Positions 54,290-64,000 of a stretch of DNA of 64,000 nucleotides are shown one piece after another (position 1 is the stretch's first letter; every line of letters begins with the position of its first letter). The stretch comes from Tenebrio molitor (taxonomy: Eukaryota > Arthropoda > Insecta > Coleoptera > Tenebrionidae): contig NC_091053.1 of the NCBI RefSeq assembly GCF_963966145.1, positions 9,858,001-9,922,000 of the forward strand. The letters run 5' to 3'. The notes below the pieces were generated by a model. The model was not told the origin of the DNA and did no database searches. It saw only the letters and a program-made list of their open reading frames with translations. The translations under genes and the position numbers were made by a program.

Positions 54290-55014
54290 ACCACAAACAA
54301 AGGGGTGGCTTCGTCTTACAGATACACAGGTGTTAAGTTTTATTATAATTTGCTGTTTTTTTTTTCAAAAATTACTTTTCATGATCAGTGAATATGTTTA
54401 ACTTATATCTTACTCACTACACATAAAATAAATTTTAATTTTTTCGACATTTTCATTTTTGCACATTATGCGTTAATTTTGCGACAGTTTGGGATATTGA
54501 ATTGTAATCTATCCGATAGTTTGAAAAATCTTCCAACTTTGTTCCAAAAATGGTCTGAATATTTTCATCAGAACAAAAGTTAACAGGGGGTGGAAATTTT
54601 CCAACACAACCCGAGAGATCTTTACTAGTTTTCTTAGGGTATATGGCAACTCAGGATACCCTATTACCAATTGGACAAACATTTGGGCTAGTTCCCTACA
54701 CTGTGATGAAAATAGTAAAAATTCATTTGGAAGACCTAAATTATATTATTTTATTATTTATTTAAACATATAACCTTACTTTTATAAGCCGGTTTTCCCA
54801 CACTACAATCCACTGTCAGAACAGACCATTCGTAAATCCTGTAACCGCCTCGCTTACTCGGTTAGTTGAAGTATGTTTGAGGTAACATCAATGACGTAGA
54901 TGTGTGACGCCATAACACCTCCCCTCTGTTACCTTTTTGCATGTTCTTCTTCGCGAAAATGTATTAGTATCATTTTAGAACATACTTTTATCAAATAGTT
55001 ACTCGCGAAAAATC
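54290..55014. other. Tc1 right end and flank
   Basis: After the Tc1 end (54488) a 130-bp open piece at about 54612-54740 (plus) reads GYMATQDTLLPIGQTFGL and resembles the helix-turn-helix part of a Harbinger-type transposase. It is short and ends in A/T-rich sequence. No other gene is seen. Confidence 0.35.
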
Positions 55015-56058
55015 GCCTATTGTGTTAGCCTATGGAGAGGCGCAGGGAAACGCTACTCGAGCCCAGAGAATTTACAGGGAACGATTTCCTAATAGGCCGA
55101 CTCCAAATGTTCGAACATTTGTACGTACAACAAACACAACGTCTTCGAGAACATGGAACTTTCAAAGCTGCAGTTCACGATCGCGGCAGACAACGTCAAG
55201 ATCGAGTTGAGGAAATTGAAGCTGTTTTAGACACTATTGCAGCTGAACCTGGAACTAGTACTCGGAGACTGGCTGCACGATGTGGTGTAGCACATTCTAC
55301 AGTCTGGAAAATATTACGAGAACAGCAGCTCTATCCATACCATGTTAGGAAAGTACAGTTCTTGCAACCTGACGATTTGCCTCGCAGAGTAGAGTTTTGT
55401 GAATGGATGATTACAAGGATTGGTGCGCAAGGTAATTTTCTATCATTTGTGTTGGCAACCGATGAAGCGGGATTTACCAGGGAAAGTATTTTCAATACAC
55501 GCAACACCCACGTCTGGGCCGATGAAAACCCTTACGCCATTAGAGAACATAACTTTCAAAGAGAATTTTCTCTAAATGTGTGGGCCGGAATCATAAATGG
55601 ACATCTTCTTGGGCCTCACATTATGCCACGACGGCTTAATGGAGTGGAATATCTGAATTTTTTGGATAATGTTTTATACGAGCTGTTAGAAGATTTACCA
55701 CTTGCAGTTAGGGAAAGAATTTGGTACTTGGATGATGGTGCTCCATGCCATTATGCATTAATTGTGAGAGAATGGCTCAACAACAATTTTCCGGAGAGAT
55801 GGATTGGACGAAACGGTCCGGTTGCTTGGCCCCCCAGGTCACCTGACTTAAACCCCTATGAATTTTTTTTTGGGGGTACATGAAAAGTTTAGTGTATGCA
55901 ACTCAAATTAATACAATCGAAGAATTAAGAGAGTCGAAAATGCCGCCACTGTAATTCGCAATAACAGAATTTTGCTAGGTAGAGTGAAAGAATGTTATCT
56001 TCGCCGTATTGAGTCTTGCTTAAACAATAACGGCAATCACTTTGAACATTTATTATAA
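55015..56058 (+). pseudogene. mariner-type transposase relic 2 (DD41D-like)
   Basis: The N-terminus is readable at about 55026 (AYGEAQGNATRAQRIYRERF), then a shift near 55133 leads to the 55032-55883 frame. It has a helix-turn-helix pair (RRLAARCGVAHSTVWKIL, about 55268), VLATDEAGFT (first Asp, about 55450) and LDDGAPCHYAL (second Asp, about 55733). It continues with RSPDLNPYEFFF, and a T-run near 55865-55873 shifts the frame before GYMKSLVY. The end NHFEHLL is at 56058. The residue in the third catalytic position reads Glu where relatives have Asp. It is related to, but clearly different from, the transposase at 35835. TIRs were not found; the 5' side ends at the inverted motif 54998-55015. 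Confidence 0.75.
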
Positions 56059-56392
56059 GAAGTATTTTGTGTTTTATTTACAACTAGCTGACCCGACAGA
56101 CGTTGTCTTGTCCAAATTTCAATACCTAATTTTTGTGATTGTGATCTGACTTTGTGAAAAGCTATTGGAAATGTGTAAACAAAGTAAAAATGAGGAATTT
56201 TACATGGGAGATGAATTCTATCGGCAGTATTCTACACTGCTGAAATGCTGGAAATGTGTGATGTGCCTGGAATGTGATGCGGTTTTGTTCCAGAATTTAA
56301 GTCACAATTTAATTAAGTCAGAATTTCATGTCCAAACAAATGATTTATTTTCTTCCATTAAATTTGAAATCACAATGAATCTCAAGCAGTTT
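56059..56392. other. Non-coding stretch
   Basis: No gene. A short open frame (56165-56422) runs into the next MITE and is not supported. Confidence 0.5.
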
Positions 56393-56394
56393 TA

Positions 56395-56670
56395 TTGGGT
56401 GATTCAAAATGATTGTGAATAAGTATTGCAACTATGTACAAAAATTTATGTGGCAACTGTGTGAATGGGATAGAGTTGATATTTGTATGACATTTCATCA
56501 GCGTGCATTTGATTTTTTTTTTATTTCATCACACATTGATTTGACAACTTTCAAAATTGCGCGACTATGAACTGTCAAAGAAATGTCAACTCTATCCTAC
56601 CCACACAGTTGCCACATAAATTTTCGTACATAGTTGCCAGATTTATCCACAATTATTTTGAATCATCCAA
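56395..56670. mobile_element. Foldback MITE with TTGGGTGATTC ends
   Basis: 276 bp. Arms of about 95 bp (start TTGGGTGATTCAAAATGATT; inner AACTGTGTG, GATAGAGTTGA) face each other, flanked by TA (56393-56394, 56671-56672). No coding capacity. Confidence 0.8.
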
Positions 56671-56672
56671 TA

Positions 56673-57387
56673 TTTACATTTCGATTTCGATTGCAAGATC
56701 GATGTTCAAGTAAACAATCCGATTGGTTTGATTCCCAATTTCACAATCAGCTGTCAAATAACATTTGTGCATGTAGACAAATAAATTGGAATAGAAATAA
56801 AACAACTATGTACTATTACGATCATAAAATTTTGGACATCAAACTTCTGTCACATTAAAAAAATTACTCTAAATCATGCTTTATTGAAACTGTCACATGA
56901 AAGATGAAATTGTTGTCAATTTGACACCGGTTTAAAATATAATTTTTTTGTATTTTTTATTAATTAAAACCTCCTTCTATTCCATTTGTCTGATTTTTAC
57001 AACTTTTTGAATATTTTCTCGGTAAATCTGACATTCACATTTTCAAAATTGACACAATTAAAATTGAGGTTATTAATACATAAGGGTCGTTTTAGAATAT
57101 ATGACAGCACGATGACATTAGTGTCCAAAATTTTTTGATCGCAATAGTACTACATTTGTTGGACAGATCGCGAAACAACACAAAAGTAAAAGCAAATGTA
57201 ATTTTATTTTAATTTACTGAATTGCGTTTTTCCAGGTTTTTCTTCAAATCTTCCAGATTTTGTTTCAATTGAAAACAAAAAAAAAAAGCATCAAGCAAAT
57301 ATGTAGCTCCTATTGCCAGTTATGATCGAGAAGGCATTCAAAAATTATATTTTTTTAAATTTGTCCGAATTTTCCGACTTTCTTTTG
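56673..57387. other. Non-coding stretch
   Basis: A+T-rich. No gene or repeat pair recognised. Confidence 0.5.
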
Positions 57388-57389
57388 TA

Positions 57390-58142
57390 CCGGGTAAGAT
57401 GAGTTTTATCGTCAGTGCGAAAACATCCACTTCTAATCAATTTAAAATTCTCAAAAAATTCAGGAATGATTATGTATCACTCTAGAACAGTCTGTAAAAA
57501 TTTCAAAATTTTTTAATAAACAGGTAAAGATTTGGTTTTAATTCAATAACTGCTACATTAATTTACATAATTTTTCACTGAGAGTCCTTTCAAACATTCA
57601 GGAAAAATTTGGTGTCATTGAAATCATGAAAACATCACCGGTTTTTGAAATAAACGGAATTTGATATTAAAGCCTAAAATTTAGCTATGATTTATTATTA
57701 AATTGGGCGGTCAGTTCCACAAAAGAAGTTGACGTAGGTTATTTATGATACCCTTTAGGGACTTAAGAATTACTAGAAAAGTGGTCAACAGATGTTCCCA
57801 ACAATGAGATATTTATTTATGACACTGCAGTTGTAAATCTTGGTCATTTTTCGCTCTTACTGTTAAAATTGGAATAATTCAAAAACGAATAATTTTCTTT
57901 TCATGCGAATTTCGTAAATGTGTTCTTTGAATTAATTGTGAATTATGAGCGTGTACGAAAAAAAATTTGTTTTGCTCAAAATCGATTTTTTAAATTTTAT
58001 GGCTCTGAATTTAGTGATAAGTGAAAATTGATTACACACATTTGAAGTCTTATATCAAGGGAATGTAACCCAAAAGTTTCTTAATTTTTACTAATTTTTT
58101 AATAGGGTTAATCGTGCTGACGATAAAACTCATCTCACCCGG
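57390..58142. mobile_element. MITE with CCGGGTAAGATGAG ends
   Basis: 753 bp. Left end CCGGGTAAGATGAGTTTTAT, right end its complement with one change (CCGGGTGAGATGAG), flanked by TA (57388-57389, 58143-58144). Inverted similarity continues to GTCAG. The interior is non-coding. Confidence 0.82.
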
Positions 58143-58321
58143 TAACTGTCCCAATTTTTTTTTCCGAAAACTTATCCAAAACCCTAACAAACAAAACCAA
58201 AAAAGAATTAGGCATAGCCATCGTTCGAATCATGAGTTATGGTCTTGAGTTCATACAAAAAAGCACTTTCAGTTTTCGCCGAATTATTTTAATTTAGTTC
58301 TTCCAGATATACAGGCTGTAT

Positions 58322-58519
58322 TTTTAAAATGTGCTGAAATTTTACCTACGAGATTGTAGGACAACGTAGAAAACTAAAAGCAATTTATAAAAATTGTAGC
58401 TCAAAAAATAAATGTCATTTTATTTTTTGACATAGCATTTTTTAGATATTTTTTCCGAGTTCTACATGAAGCCAGTAGTTCGTGGTTAAAATTTGTGCAC
58501 GCATTTCAAAAACACCCTG
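58322..58519. mobile_element. MITE with CAGGSTGTWTTT ends
   Basis: About 198 bp. CAGGCTGTATTTTTAAAATG at the left and CATTTCAAAAACACCCTG at the right, flanked by TA. Non-coding. Confidence 0.7.
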
Positions 58520-58821
58520 TATATGTAAGGATGAACACCCCATCTATTAATGTTCTAAATTGCTAATTTTATTTATTTATTTATCACTGAGTGTAGAAAA
58601 CAAGCTAATAATCTTAAATTGTGTGTAAACTACCTTCTCAATAACAATAAGTTACGAATTATAAATAATTATTATTAATATTTTTGTCGAAAGCGCAAGC
58701 AGCGACATTACATCATCTTGCAGTAAGATAGCGAACAAGTAGTTAATGAAGAAGTACGAGTACCTACTGAAATAGACACAATGGGTAGTATGCATAAGAA
58801 TAAGCATTTGCTTATACTATA

Positions 58822-59397
58822 CAGGGTGTTTTCGAAGTTGAGGGGTTCCTTGTAACACGAGATACTATACATTATTCTTAAGAATTTTAGCCTAAATCTT
58901 CTTAGTAAAATGTTTGTATTAAGGGAGATAATTGATTGTATATTTTTATTGTTTTCTAAAATTTTGAGTCCGGTCCTGTCTATTTCTCCGCTGTCCTAGA
59001 TTAATAACTGACGTGGCCCAGGATGGTGTCTTTCTGGAAATCGCTCTGTGTACTCTCTGGACGCTGCAGATGCATTCTAATAACGTGATAACATTGCCCA
59101 TACATTAGCAACATATGTGTAAGCTCATTAATGATAAAGCCATTCCAACTAATTAGATGACAACTCTGACAGTATTTTTGATTAACGTCCATGCTCATTT
59201 GATTTTTTTTGTCAATTCTAATTTCTAACAAATCAGCGCAAATTTGAGCAGGACCGGTTTCAAAAATTTCAAAAAAATCAACTTATTGTATCTTCATTGC
59301 CGTACACATTTTACTAAGGTGACTTTGGCTAAAACTCTTTAGAACAACGCATACTATCAAAGGTTAAAAGGAACACCTCAACTTCGAAAACACCCTG
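58822..59397. mobile_element. MITE with CAGGGTGTTTTCGAAG ends
   Basis: 576 bp. Ends CAGGGTGTTTTCGAAGTTGA and complement, inverted for about 30 bases (…GGTGTTCCTT), flanked by TA (58820-58821, 59398-59399). No transposase is encoded. Confidence 0.85.
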
Positions 59398-59499
59398 TAT
59401 ATTTGTCTTTTTCTATCTAATCGAGTCCATTAGCTCTCACTAATACAAGTAAAAGCATTTGCTAATGGTTTATGCATATGACCCAATAAGTACCCATGC

Positions 59500-59740
59500 T
59501 TTTTTGCACAACAAATCAGTTCTTCTGTCTACAACCATTGGGCTTATTAAGAATATTTCCAACCAGTTTATCAAATGTAAAACCCTTTTGGATGCTGGAT
59601 CACAATCCAATTTTATATCGCAACATAAGGCTACTTAACTCAAACTTAATCTACATAAAACAAATCTAACCGTTGATGAAATAAATCAAACTGTTTTAGC
59701 AATAACGTAGACAACTTAAGGTCATTTCGTAGAATCTTGT
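59500..59740 (+). pseudogene. BEL/Pao-type protease fragment
   Basis: A short open piece reads FIKCKTLLDAGSQSNFISQ (about 59560-59617), then LKLNLHKTNLTVDEINQTVL after a stop. LLDAGSQSNFI is the active-site region of the aspartic protease typical of BEL/Pao retrotransposons. Nothing of Gag or polymerase is visible beside it. It is an isolated relic. Confidence 0.6.
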
Positions 59741-60725
59741 AAAAAAAAACTCAATAAGTGTTTTATTTTAGCGTAGTTAGGTTAGTTTCTTATCTTTTTG
59801 TTCAGTTCAGGTCAGAAATTACCTGTAATATAAATTTAAGGTGAACTACATATTGTATATGAGTAAGTTGTTATCTCTTATTTGTCAGTATTTTTAGTTA
59901 GACTGGGAGGTCATCAATGGGGGCAGCATGTTAACTTTAGGGTCAGGTTCTCGCACCTCCTACACAGGGATGGTTCAGGTACCTGCACCCTCTCAAAAGA
60001 AACAGAAGTTCTGCAGCTCTCAAACCAAGATCAAGTAACTTCCAACAATAACAATTCAATATACAATTTGTTAAGTTACAAGAAATGTTCATTGCAGACA
60101 CACACAAAACTTCTTGTCTACTTTTTTTTGCATTCGACTGTAGTTTCTTACAAACACTACGATAATAAGATACATACACACTTACTGAACATATTTATTA
60201 CATTCTGAGAAAGCCACAATTAAACATTTAGAAACTTACCGTTCAGTGGTGGGTTTCTACCTAATTGTTTCACATGTTCTCTAGTGACTTCCCAAGCTGA
60301 TGTCTCCTTTTGTTCGAATGAAAATACCAAATCCTGAATGATGACTCATCTCTCAAAAACCACACACAACGGTCTGTTGATCGACACAGTTCATTCTGTA
60401 AAATACAACAGAATAAATAATACACACGTTCAGCAGAAACTTCGATTTTGCAAAAAGTTAACATAACCTAAAAATGGCGCTATACGCTTTACATTCGGAA
60501 TCAGTAAATCTCAACAGTAAGCAAAAAAACTAGTGCATGTGGGCGACTATTTGTGACAATTATAATGGAAAATCTAATCAACAACAAACAAAATGTGAAA
60601 AAGAAAAACTTACAATTTCAATTGCCCCACTTTGATTGCAGCACGATTTGAACACCTAACACCAAAACAAAAAGCACATGCGTTAAGTCTGTTGCCTAGT
60701 GGTTGGCCAAGCAATGATAGTCTAA
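59741..60725. other. Stretch without an established gene
   Basis: Mostly unassigned. Bases 59880-60040 contain an open segment (SMLTLGSGSRTSYTGMVQVP) that I do not recognise. A candidate minus-strand exon lies at 60240-60333 and is listed separately. Confidence 0.4.
60240..60333 (-). CDS. Candidate single exon of unknown gene
   Basis: On the minus strand a good acceptor (TTCAG at 60334-60338) and donor (GTAAGT at 60239-60234) bracket 94 bases. They are open in a frame reading EQKETSAWEVTREHVKQLG and RNPPLNG. The peptide is well balanced and not transposon-like to my eye, so it could be an exon of a host gene extending beyond what I can join. No neighbouring exon could be chained with confidence. 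Confidence 0.25.
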
Positions 60726-61508
60726 GATCCCACCGCATGATTTCTACGTTCATCTGTTTTTTAATCAAAACACCATTATTATAGATAATTATGAATAGAG
60801 AAATATGTTTCTGCAGGGTTGCTTATCAAAATATGGCCGCAAGTATTTTTTAATTAAAATTAAATTAATTAATTTTTTCCAAACAGTTTCGTTCACTTGT
60901 TTTTTACATAAATTATAATTCATTTCAAAGAGAGATGTGTAAAGAACTTGAAAAGTTTGGGTTGCCATTTCTCAGTTGGCCGCAACCCCTTGGCAACCGG
61001 GTGTAAACATGTACCTCTCTGTTTAATTTATAACTTCATAACGTATCCTCATAAATTATATATCAAATTAAAGCTATTTTTTTTCTCTACACGATGGAAT
61101 ACGGTTGCTTATGGAAAAGTGGCCGCAAATAGGGGTAACTGTTAAAGATAGATAAGAGCGAGAGAGAGTTAGGACACCACACCGTGCATCAGATAAGGAT
61201 GCATTATGGGTGGTTAAAATAAAAATGACGCTATCTAATTGAGCAAAAATGACAACTGAGAAAGGGCAACCAAAATTTTTCAAGTTCTTTACACATCTCT
61301 CTTTGAAAGGAATTATAATTTATCTTAAAAACAAGTGAACGAAACTGTTTGGAAAAAAATAATTTATTTAATTTTAATTAAAAAATACTTGCGGCCATAT
61401 TTTGATAGGCAACCCGGCAGAAACGTATTTCTCTACTCATAATTATCTATAAAAATTGTAATTTGATTAAAAAACACATGAACGTAGAAATCATGCAGTG
61501 GGATCTCG
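60726..61508. mobile_element. Element with about 245-bp inverted repeats
   Basis: Arms about 60727-60975 and 61262-61506 are inverted copies starting AGATCCCACCGCATGATTTC (right: ATGCAGTGGGATCT). They share TTGCGGCCATATTTTGATAG-like and TTCAAGTTCTTTACACATCT blocks on opposite strands. The 285-bp centre is non-coding. Very long TIRs with a short centre suggest a MULE-type or foldback element. No target duplication was found. Confidence 0.7.
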
Positions 61509-62029
61509 TACTATGAGAAAGTTCGCTAAACGGATTTCCGTTATTTTTTTGTTAAACATTAACGTATCTCACGGGACTACTATCTCAGTTTTTTGAAAAA
61601 TCGCTTCATTCTTTATAAAAAAAATTAATAACGTTTTTCAGTAATTTCCCTTATTTTTGCTCAATTTTTTATTTAGAGACTATTTAAAAAGTGCATTGGA
61701 TTCAGAAGAACGTATCTCATAGAGCTACTGTCTCAGTTTTTGGAAAAACAAATTAGATTGGAAGAAAAAAAATAAACAAAAGTTTCAACAAAATGGGTAA
61801 AATTCTGTTATCAGGCAGCCCACTATACTTCTGAATTTACCGGGGGTCGTAAACCCGGGGTGTCATAATCAGTAAATGCATTGCGAGTTGACTTTAACAA
61901 ATGTGGAACATCGTAGAAATATATGATTTGTTGTTTTATAGTATATTATTTTAATAATCACTGCTTACACTTGCACTCGGCTTCCGCTAACAAAATGGTC
62001 ACCTCGGGGCAGGGCGACTTGCCGCGATG
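61509..62029. other. Non-coding stretch
   Basis: A near repeat of ACGTATCTCA with a following 'ACTRYTRTCTCAGTTTTT' block occurs at 61563 and 61710, suggesting a diverged duplication. No gene. Confidence 0.45.
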
Positions 62030-62180
62030 GGCAGAGCCGGATTGCGGCGATGGTCAACTTTTAAATCTCCCGTTTAAAATGTACCTGGAAAGGTGATGGC
62101 CGGATTGCGGCAGTGATAGCACAGGGCCGGATTGCGGCGATGGACTCTTCCGTTTAAAATGCACCTGAAAAAGTGATAAA
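62030..62180. repeat. GC-rich tandem duplication
   Basis: GCCGGATTGCGGC occurs three times (62034, 62090, 62128). CCGTTTAAAATGYACCTG with a following AAGTGATRR occurs twice (62069, 62152). An older form (GACTTGCCGCGATGGGCAG) lies at 62008. No coding potential. Confidence 0.75.
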
Positions 62181-62393
62181 ACTTTTCGACTTGCGTTTAC
62201 ATAGATTTTGACATTGCAGCTCTTCAATTTGCAACATCAGTTCACATCTTGTTTGGTGCCTAGTACTTTTTTCAGAGTATGTATTTAAAAGCCTCTAAAA
62301 GAAAGAACTCTTCACCACGTTTACTAAATATCACTTGCATCTTCACTTCCTCACTTGTGTGGATAACTAATATCGTTTTTTTTTTCACCTCAT

Positions 62394-62694
62394 AGTAGGC
62401 GTTGATTGTGAACGCACTCTACAGGTTACGGATCACGGATTAGCTGTGTAAATCTTAGTGCTTATTCACAATGGACATAAGCTTGACATAAGGCATAAAA
62501 AATTGTTGTGTACAAAAAGGCATGAAGAATCATATTCGAGTTATATGGGCACATACATTATTTTCTAATTGCCCAAATTTACAAATTATTCTTAGGTACC
62601 TCTTATGTATTTCTTATGTTTTATGTCCATTGTGAATAAGCACTTACGTTTTACACGAGTGGTGTGTCCACAATCGACTCTTCAACGCCTACTG
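62394..62694. repeat. Foldback element with AGGCGTTGA ends
   Basis: Ends AGGCGTTGATTGTGAACGCA and its diverged complement. An inner perfect block, TAGTGCTTATTCACAATGGA, has its partner at about 62622-62642. The spacer of about 130 bp is A+T-rich. Confidence 0.75.
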
Positions 62695-62697
62695 TAA

Positions 62698-63636
62698 GGC
62701 TAGGGCCACACTACAGACTTTTCATCGGCCGACAATTTAGTTAGTTCTTAATAAGTATGAGGACTTATGTGAGTGCGCACACTAAAGCGATTGTAGTCGG
62801 CCGACAGATTGATCGAAAAATAGTTGGAATTCCCATTCAACAAGAAAGTTGGCCAACTATTGATAGAGCATGGTGTACAATACGAGTGCGCACATTCACC
62901 GACTATCCAGTCGGTGATCCACACATATTACGCTAGGGCCACACTACAGACTAAATAATTGGCCGATAATTTAGTCCGATTGGGTAGCTTCCGCGCACAC
63001 CAGGCAAACCAAGGCAAACTAAATTGTTTGGTTGGCTGTTGGTGCGCAGACAGTCGACTATTAATCGGTCGACTGCTTATGCACCGTTGATAAAATCTAC
63101 AAGATATTAATTAAATATGAGATTTGACATATTTTTTTTTATAGGTTGCAAATAACCTTTGGTTTAATATAACAAGTGTTCAATTGAAATGTTCATCAAG
63201 TTGACTTTGACTTTATTTTTTAAAAGACAACAACATCGTAAATTAAGTCGGTTAGACAAAGATAGCGACAAAGATCAAAGCCAATTTGATGAACTTTTCA
63301 ATTGAACACGTTTTATTTTATTACTTTCATAATCATAAATTAAAAATCAAAATTTTTGCACTGCAGAGAGCCACTGGAAGCATAATAATTATGTGTGGAT
63401 CACCGACTGGATAGTCGGTGAATGTGCGCGCCCGCATAGTACACCATGCTCTATCAATAGTTGGCCAACTTTCTTGTTGAAAGGGAATCGGGAAGCCCTT
63501 GCAATTATTTTTCGATCAATCTGTCGGCCGACTACAATCGCTTTAGTGTGCGCACTCACATAAGTCCTCATACTTATTGAGAACCAACTAAATTGTCGGC
63601 CGATGAAAAGTCTGTAGTGTGGCCCTAGCCTTAGGC
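62698..63636. mobile_element. Element with about 235-bp inverted repeats (GGCTAGGGCCACAC)
   Basis: Left arm 62698-62931 and right arm 63394-63634 are inverted copies starting AGGCTAGGGCCACACTACAG. They share GGCCGACAATTTAGTT, GTGAGTGCGCAC and TTGGCCAACT blocks. At 62933 a second start, TAGGGCCACACTACAGACT, begins a related but different sequence (to about 63100). TA flanks each end. Non-coding. Confidence 0.7.
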
Positions 63637-63755
63637 GTACAGTGGCTCTGCAGTGCAAGAATTTCGATTTTTAATTTATGATTATGAAAGTAATAAAATA
63701 TATTGAATCAAAGGATATTTTAAACCTATGTCAAATCTCATATGTATTTAATTAA
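63110..63755. repeat. Nested inverted repeats
   Basis: Block 63311-63376 (TTACTTTCATAATCATAAAT…GCACTGCAGAG) is inverted at 63638-63702. Outer ATGAGATTTGACATA (63117) is inverted at 63725-63745. A separate hairpin, GTTCAATTGAAATGTTCATC against GATGAACTTTTCAATTGAAC, lies at 63178-63306. Together with the preceding element they form a dense palindromic cluster. From 63756 to 64000 no gene is seen. Confidence 0.65.
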
Positions 63756-64000
63756 TATCGCGTAAGATTTATTAAGATACCAACAAAAGTAGGAAATATT
63801 CCAGCAAAAAATGAGATATGTTTTATTATTTAAATATCAATAATTCAGAATTAAACCAGATTCTTTTACACATATTTTTATGCGTTAATACTAAGGTAAA
63901 GACGCAGTCGGAACGCGCTACTATGAACTATGACAATAACAGTTAATAATTATCCGTTATTTTTGTTCATTACCAAAAGTGAAAAAAGACCATGAATTCG

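Larger units (their letters stand above)
49931..54488 (+). mobile_element. Tc1 element split by a Harbinger
   Basis: Inverted ends around GCAAAATTAACGCATAAT lie at about 49935 and, complemented, at 54468-54486. The interior is a Tc1 transposase gene interrupted at 50461 by the Harbinger at 50462-53530. Without the insertion and its TTA duplicate the element would be about 1.5 kb, normal for Tc1. The exact outer bases and TA flanks are not certain. Confidence 0.7.

Noticed and set aside
56085..56130. AACTAGCTGACCCGACAGAC resembles a dispersed insect repeat
   Set aside because: I remember similar starts from insect repeats but see no second end or copy in the window, so I do not annotate it.

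Overview
The window looks like insect nuclear DNA, most likely a beetle or a similar TE-rich insect. It is A+T-rich by eye, its splice sites are eukaryotic, introns can be very small (one is 61 nt), and the recognisable proteins are the transposon families common in insects. I found no rRNA or tRNA gene, no CRISPR array, no bacterial operon and no convincing host gene; one possible host exon is noted at 60240-60333. Almost everything that can be interpreted is a mobile element, a relic of one, or a palindromic repeat, often nested inside another.

Layout. 1-9450: an IS630/Tc1-type transposase relic; a hAT element with a long open transposase (2457-5316); a degenerate insect TE gene cut by two insertions; a pogo/Tigger relic. 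10111-12127: a nested stack holding a 1.06-kb P-like element that encodes only a THAP/coiled-coil protein and has a perfect 8-bp target duplication. 13649-14914: an endogenous viral nucleoprotein-like gene, open except for one stop codon and followed by an A-rich tract. 15651-18548: an apparently intact hAT element with a perfect 8-bp target duplication and an open spliced transposase. 19238-25700: two P/THAP9-like transposase genes head to head, one interrupted by a LINE. 27710-31345: a young Ty3/gypsy-type deletion derivative with almost identical 253-bp LTRs and an array of small hairpins before the 3' LTR. 31616-37263: a Harbinger pair, a piggyBac relic and two mariner elements. 38685-46560: an LTR-like GC-rich block, MULE and hAT scraps, a Crypton-like exon, a second piggyBac and a hAT relic.

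49931-56058: a Tc1 relic split by a PIF/Harbinger element (50462-53530) that looks complete. That element has TTA target duplications, an open transposase and an open MADF protein. Its two genes lie on opposite strands and are interlocked: an exon of each lies inside an intron of the other. 56395-64000: MITEs, a BEL/Pao protease scrap and large inverted-repeat elements.

Recurring themes. (1) Hairpin repeats that start with TAGTTATTTA occur at least five times with different stems. (2) Two groups of TA-flanked inverted-repeat elements share only their outermost bases (CAGGGTGT and CCGGGT). (3) Several elements look recent: the LTR element, hAT-2, the Harbinger and the P-like element. Names rest on motif recognition without database searches, so family calls are inferences from established families.
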